The notes below the pieces were generated by a model. That model was not told where the DNA came from and did not search any database. It worked only from the letters and a program-made list of their open reading frames with translations. Position numbers and translations under genes: made by a program. This document shows positions 58,545 to 64,000 of a stretch of DNA of 64,000 nt, piece after piece (the stretch's first letter is position 1; each line of letters begins with the position of its first letter). The stretch comes from Saxidomus purpurata. Its lineage: Eukaryota > Mollusca > Bivalvia > Venerida > Veneridae. The DNA lies in the NCBI GenBank assembly GCA_022818135.1, contig JAFMSR010000017.1, forward strand, positions 1,539,707-1,603,706, written 5' to 3'.

Positions 58545-59520
58545 AATCAGGATGTCAGCATGCCGGCGTCGGGAATGGCGAGACAGGCAGTTTCCGTCGT
58601 TTTAGCTGTCATTTGTCGACGAGCAGTCGTCTAGATAGATTAGATTAGAACTGGCACCACGTCCAGGCGTAACGATTGCAAGACTGGACAAACAACTCCG
58701 CGTGGACCATTCATCTACGTAATAGGTTCACCAAAGCCACAGATACTGTTAGACAAATTGTTGGGCGTCACGGGTATTTTATCAAAAATGATTGTTCAAA
58801 TTCCTTTCCTTTCATCGAGAAATAACAAATTAAAAATGTGCAGTTTAATGGAAATTCCATGCGCATCGTCATTTAGCTGGCACAAATACCGTACGATTGT
58901 GTCTAAAAGCAGCCGGTCTCCGATGCCATTGGAGGCATCAAGACTCGCCATACAGCACGAGGCAGCCAAATTAGGCTGGGTGAGGACACACATCCGCTTC
59001 ACTGGGACTGTTTATTTTTTACGGACGAGTCCCGCGTCCAGCTGAGCAGGGTAGATGGACGACATCGATATGGCGTAGAAAAAATCAGCGATACTGTAAC
59101 AGTGAACCATGTGTACTTCAGTATATTGAGTTCTATTTACATCTTAGGCGGTTTAGCTCGGGGTCGCAAAACTCGCGTGGTAGTTTTTCAACGAAATGTC
59201 TTCGCTCAGTCGTACATTCAATGTGTGTTACAGCCTATTATTGTACAGTTCTTACAGCAATACTAGTACTATCAAAATGCCAACGGAATAATGCAACAAG
59301 ATAGTGTCAGGGCCCACGTCGCCGTTCCTGCAGCAGTTCTTCCGTGGCCAGTGATGTCCCCAGACATGTATCCGGTTGATCATGTTTGGGATGAGTTGAA
59401 ACGCGGGTATATTTACGTGCCAAGCCTCCAACTGAACTCCAGGAGCTCCGAGATGCTGTTGAGAAAGAATGGGACAATCTTCCGCAGGTACTCATAGACC
59501 GTATTGTACTTATGCAATTT
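58545..59520 (+). pseudogene. Tc1/mariner-type transposase, decayed
   Basis: N-terminal helix-turn-helix region in pieces (RPGVTIAR, LRVDHSSTNRFT, ATDTVRQIVGRHG, 58660-58770). The catalytic part has TDESRV (Asp codon 59024-59026), then QQDSVRAH (Asp codon 59300-59302): 92 codons apart as in Tc1-like enzymes, with one TAG between (59264-59266). LPWPVMSPDMYPVDHVWDEL follows, where the usual Glu of PIEH is Asp (59378-59380) and the second spacing is 25 residues, not about 34, so about nine codons are lost. A frameshift lies just before TDES. Terminal inverted repeats were not identified. It is not functional. Confidence 0.8.
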
Positions 59521-59779
59521 GTGACTCAGTTTATATAATTGAGGGAGTAAATGATAAAATAGTTTACATGTATGCCAGTAGTCAGTGTTCCAGGGTCGTT
59601 TTCACTCTCTGTGTTTTATATAGATTTGTACGTGCAAGTTGTAATGTCATGTCCTGTATTCCCCACCATACTTTATTTTCGTCCTGTTTGTGTTGTTAAC
59701 GTTACCTGTTTTATTATTTTTCATTCTATTATATTCAGTCACCACATGAAACATTTATACATCATTCCACACAAAAACA

Positions 59780-59875
59780 AAAATAATATCCAACAGGGAA
59801 TGCCACGTACCAAAAACGCAGCATCCCCAAAACGAACCCCACAGCACCCAGAAGTGCACACCACCAACACACACA

Positions 59876-59923
<48 letters not shown>

Positions 59924-59995
59924 CACACACACGCACACACACGCACACACACGACACACACACACACAATCATGTACACACACACAAACACACCA
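59780..59995 (+). repeat. Dispersed element with (CACG)n/(CA)n microsatellite
   Basis: ACAGGGAATGCCACGTACCA, AAAACGCAGC, ACCCAGAAGTGCACACCACC, then CACG and CA repeats from 59867. Inverse of 19101-19232; head-only fragment at 60777-60822. The His-Thr-rich frame through it is spurious. Confidence 0.75.
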
Positions 59996-60167
59996 ACACC
60001 ACAGCAACAAAGCAAACACACGAGGACAAAACGAACAATTAAAGGAACACAGTGGGGCACCGCCTTGGAACGGTCATATACACAATCATAGAGCTTCTAA
60101 CCTGTACTAACAATTGTAGATGACAATGACATGTATATTTCTACCTAACCGGTCGTCACTGTCACGC

Positions 60168-60262
60168 TTGCGCACACTTGAATACACCGTTGAACAAGGC
60201 TCACGCCGTCTTGGTGCTTCTCATTTATTTTATCATAAATGCCATTTGTTGTGCCTTCACAG
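60168..60262 (+). repeat. Direct repeat, copy 1 (about 95 bp)
   Basis: GCACACTTGAATACACC, TTGAACAAGGCTCACGCCGT and GCCATTTGTTGTGCCTTCAC; repeated at 60359-60454 with few changes. Confidence 0.9.
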
Positions 60263-60358
60263 GTAAATATCCGTATATGAATTGTGCAAGTATCATTTGT
60301 GCATCATTTCATGACATTCATTTGTCTCATTTATTTGTATTTGACTGAAATTGTTGAA

Positions 60359-60454
60359 TTGCGTACACTTGAATACACCTTTGAACAAGGCTCACGCCGT
60401 CTTGGTGCTTCTCATATATTTTATTATAAATGCCATTTGTTGTGCCTTCACAGG
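60359..60454 (+). repeat. Direct repeat, copy 2 (about 95 bp)
   Basis: Second copy, offset about 192 bp. Both end at CACAGG, an AG acceptor-like site. No gene is recognised around them. Confidence 0.9.
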
Positions 60455-61084
60455 CTAGTACAAGGCCAGTCGTCACACAAAGTTTCAGAACTCACTAACC
60501 ATATAGCAACGGTTACATTTGGTGGCCAGTGTGTTCATCTTCAAGTTCGACAACGCTTCGGGACGTTCATCTTGGGAGCGATATATATTGAGTGCGAAAA
60601 CATTAGCCTCGCTTCAGTGTGAAACCCAACATGGAGGTAAATCCGGAAGTCAACAATGGAATACACGTGTGAAAAACGTTTATTTTCGTATTACACTTGT
60701 CTTAGTAAACCTGAGCTCAGTAAACCGATTTAAATCAATATATGGAATATTTCTTTAATGATGCCAAAAAAACAAAAATAATATGAAACAGGAAATGCCA
60801 CGTACCAAAAACGCAGCCTCCCAAGTCAAGTCGAATATACCTCATTCACTATCTTATTATGGAAATATGCGCATAGATCTACGTTGGAACATACTTTTTG
60901 ACACCTGTCAAATTTGACAGCTAGTTTTGACATTAGTGTTTCTGGAGGAATTTTGCTTTTGTATAGCATCCAGTGGTCTCACAACCATGATACGTCTTTG
61001 GAAGATCTTGGTATCACTATTTCTTCAGAACATCTGACACCTGATCAGCAGAGTAGAGTTAGAGTTGCACCAACTTAGTGGAGC
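60455..61084. other. Unassigned DNA between direct repeats and retrotransposon
   Basis: Holds a head fragment of the microsatellite element (60777-60822) and a 53-59 bp stretch (60828-60886, GTCGAATATACCTCATTCAC, CTTATTATGGAAATATGCGC) repeated at 61509-61561 inside the retrotransposon remnant. Confidence 0.5.
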
Positions 61085-63392
61085 ATGAGATATAACTTGT
61101 CTGATCCAACCCCTTTTAAGCAGCCACACCGAAGAATTCCCCTGGTTAAATAGCCGTACCAAAGGTTCGCGATGCACCTTAAACAGAAGTGATTAGACTC
61201 TGGAGCATGATAGGATCATAGTCATTTTCAGTAAGATGGATCTATCGTTCGAAAGATAATTGCACTTCGGCTTTGTATGACTCGTCGTTTAAAAGCCGCA
61301 AGACCATCGGGCCGATGGGGTTTCTCGAAGTGATTAGACCATGGATTGCCTTTGATAGGGTACCAAGTATTTTAGTAAGTTGGATCTTCGTGATGAGGTT
61401 ATTGGCAGGTGACCATTAAGGACTGTAATATCCCACATGGACTGCATTTTCTTGTGGCCCGCTGGGGCTTTGGAATATATATCAATATACTGGAAGATTT
61501 CTTTAAGCCAAGTCGAATATACCTCATCAGATCTTATTATGGAAATATGCGCATGGATCTAAGTGTGAAACATAATATTCTGCAAAGCTCCGTCTAGATA
61601 TCAAGGCCTGATTGAGCGTTGGTATTGGAGGAACTCCACCTTAAGGATTGTTAAGATACATGGACGATGTTCTTATTTTCTCAGATACTTTGGATGCCCA
61701 TGTCCTGCGCATGGAAACTGTCTTTCAGCGTCTTGAACAGAGTAATTTGAAACTGAAGGGGTTCTAATGTGTGTGTGAATTTGTGTAAGTCAGAGTCCAG
61801 TATTTAGGCCATATTATTAGTGACAAAGGTGTTGAAACGGAACCGGACAAGATTCAAGCTGTGAAGGATTGGCCAATACCCTTGAGTTCAGATGATGTCC
61901 GTAGATTCCTTGGTCTTGCAGGCTACTACCGCCGATTTATTAAGGAGTTTGCACAAATGGCTAAGCCTTTGAATGACTTGCTGGTAGGCCATCAAACCAA
62001 CAAGAAGGCCAAGAAATCAATTAAAAGCCTGTATCTTGGAACTGGGGCCCGAGAGAGCAAGATGCATTTGGCAACTTGAAGGAGAAGTTGATCACACCAC
62101 CAGTTCTTTCCTTCGCTGATTATTCCAAGTCCTGAATGTCGATGCAAGCTCGAATGGGCTTATTGCTGTCTTATAACAGGAACATGACGGTCAGGAACAT
62201 GTCATAGCGTATGCCAGTAGGGGCTTGCGAAGCAGTGAGCGTCATTATCCAGCCCATAAACTGGAATTCCTGGTGTTTAAGTGGGCCGTGTGTAACAAAT
62301 TTCACGACTATCTGTACGGTAATTCTTCACACTTGTTCGCACAGACAATAACCCACTCACGTATGCATTTTCTAGTGCTAAACTGGACGCCTTGAGCCAC
62401 AGATGGCTTGCAGCTCTCTCCGGCTATGGTTTGAAAATCCAATATAGGTCAGGGAAGGTGAATTCTGATGCAGACGCACTCTCTAGGTTACCCATACAAA
62501 AGGACGGCGTTCTCTTGCCTGATATGATCAAGGCTCTTCTTGATGCTCATTCTATTACTTTCAATTCAGCTGTAGAATGTGTTGCTATGTCTCACCTGGT
62601 TATCGACAGTAATCCTAGGGATGAAATACCACTTGACTCTGAAGCAAGTTCGGTCAATTGGATGGATGAACATAGTTGTGACCCTGTTTTACGCCAAGTT
62701 ATAACAATCTTAGAGGCAGGTCAAAGATTGACAGATAGACAGCGAGCACTTGAGACTGATGCTGTTCGTAAATACCTTCGTGAGTGGAATTTTCTCTGCT
62801 TGAAAGATGGAGATATATCGCAAGTGGTCTGCGAATGGTCTCCCTGTAGCACAGTTAGTTCTTCCTTCTGTGTATCACGATATGGTATTCACAGCACTAC
62901 GTGACGAAGCAGGGCATCAAGGGAGAGATCGTACTACATCTCTTATTAAGTCTAGATTCTTCTGGCCTCAGATGGAGCAATTTATCGAACACAGGGTTCG
63001 AACATGCCAAAGGTGTATCAGAAGAAAGACGCCAGGTTCTAATTCAGCTAGACTCGTTTCAGTGGAGTCTTCTTATCCCATGGAACTCGTTTCTATCCCT
63101 TGAAATGTCATCTGGAGGTTACGAAAATGTTCTCATAATCACAGACCATTTTACCCGCTTCTCTCAAGCGTTGCCAGCCCGTAACCAAACAGCTCGCACA
63201 ACAAACTTCTTTTTGAAAACTTTGTTTGTCACTATGATTGTCCTTGCCGCTTATATAGTGACGAAAGCAAGAACTTTGAGAGCGAAGTTATCAAGGAGCT
63301 ATGTAAGTTGGCACACATTGAGAAATCGCGAACAACTCCTTATCACCCGCAAGGTAACGGGATGCCTGAACGGTTACATCAGTATATTTTGA
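61085..63392 (+). mobile_element. Ty3/gypsy LTR retrotransposon pol remnant
   Basis: Pieces appear in pol order. Start of reverse transcriptase (DPTPFKQPHRRIP, 61105-61143). RT active site YMDD (61657-61668) and VRRFLGLAGYYRRFIKEFA (61890-61950). RNase H (DASSNGL and LRSSERHYPAHKLEF, 62140-62275, with a TAA between) and its end DALSRLP (near 62470-62490). Integrase zinc finger (His in HDMV and GHQG, Cys in CQRC, about 62870-63020). Integrase core (ITDHFTRFSQALPARNQTAR, then TPYHPQGNGMPERLHQ). Several stops and frame changes and an unrelated insertion (61150-61620) separate them. Gag, protease and LTRs are not seen, and it stops abruptly near 63392. Dead copy; the element family in the genome may still be active elsewhere. 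Confidence 0.85.
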
Positions 63393-64000
63393 AAGGAGGC
63401 GGCGTGGACCGTAATTGTAATAGATTGAAAAAATGTAATATTGGTGGATATGATATAGTTATTTTTATAAATATTTCTAAAATTATTGCTACATATTGCT
63501 AAAATTATAGATTGTGTATACAAACGTTCGCTTACAATTCTATTGTCAGTATGACGAGATCTTATATAACACTCATTCCATACAGTACCATGGTATACAT
63601 ACTTTTGTCATGATAGTATATGATACTAACAATATGTATGTATGCATGTATATGTGATAGTGTTACAGGTTGAAAAGGGCCTTTTGATCATTTTACTGAC
63701 TATTTTAATCATTTGGACTGGAGCTGAACAAGTAACTTTGCACTAATAATTCATTCCTTGTACTAGTATGTTAATGTATTTGTTAAGTCCAGTGTAATCA
63801 GACAGTTACTTATTAGTTATTCATTTTTTTCTACTGTCTTGACCTAATGACACCGTTAGCGTTAACACTGACTGTTCACTAGCATGCCAGCATCACTTCA
63901 CTTTTAAGAAGGAACAGTGCCAGCCAATGGCATCAGTTGCAACAACAACAAGTTACATAACGGATAGCCGATGACTAGGGCGGGCAGAGATTGCAGAGAG
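63393..64000. other. Right flank, nothing recognised
   Basis: AT-rich DNA after the retrotransposon break; no LTR, exon or RNA gene recognised. Confidence 0.45.

Noticed and set aside
59572..60060. 156-aa and 101-aa frames rich in His-Thr or Val-Cys
   Set aside because: They run through the CACG/CA microsatellite in several frames on both strands, as expected from a repeat with no stop codons.

Overview
The window looks like nuclear DNA of a marine bivalve mollusc. It is AT-rich, with small exons, GT-AG introns of about 0.3-2.9 kb, and dense short repeats of kinds I associate with clams, mussels and oysters: tRNA-like SINEs, palindromic MITEs, elements starting TTAAAGGGACACTCC, and long-period tandem elements ending in AGCTCACCTG or GTCGAGCCGC. 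The species cannot be named from sequence alone. I see no rRNA, no functional tRNA and no CRISPR array.

The theme of the first 58 kb is a same-strand (+) cluster of secreted C-type lectin (CTL) genes in several states of life and decay. Each has six coding exons: signal peptide plus helical neck, Cys cluster plus start of the lectin domain, two domain exons, an exon with the calcium/sugar loop, and a 13-nt last coding exon. CTL-A (3228-8152, 201 aa) and CTL-B (26412-31305, 199 aa) are open with canonical splice sites throughout. CTL-C (46378-51898) keeps exons 2-6 but has two stops and a damaged donor in exon 1. CTL-D (56125-57551) is a pseudogene: frameshift, broken acceptors, exons 5-6 missing. 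Two orphan copies of the last exon lie in a 966-bp tandem duplication (43427-45361), and an upstream region without a gene lies at 11.1-12.0 kb. A different lectin, a PAN/apple plus C-type lectin pseudogene with two in-frame stops, is at 16046-18739.

The order A, B, C, D alternates in type. A resembles C and B resembles D, in leader peptide and in upstream DNA. This suggests a two-gene unit that was duplicated and then eroded. A second unit, block X, is seen at 21.5-25.1 and 39.5-42.9 kb, and in part at 1-555. The calcium/sugar triplet differs between copies (QPK in A, EPN in B, QPN in C), as expected if the copies recognise different glycans.

Mobile DNA fills the spaces. There are five tRNA-derived SINEs, palindromic MITEs (several inside introns), and a 1.7-kb element with seven full ~165-bp periods in the CTL-A 3' flank. 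A tandem-repeat element is nested in another repeat at 36.2-37.6 kb. A Penelope-like remnant with a hammerhead-like fold lies in intron 4 of CTL-C. The right end holds a decayed Tc1-like transposase (58.5-59.5 kb) and a frameshifted Ty3/gypsy pol remnant (61.1-63.4 kb). Except for the lectins, almost all open frames are chance or repeat-derived.
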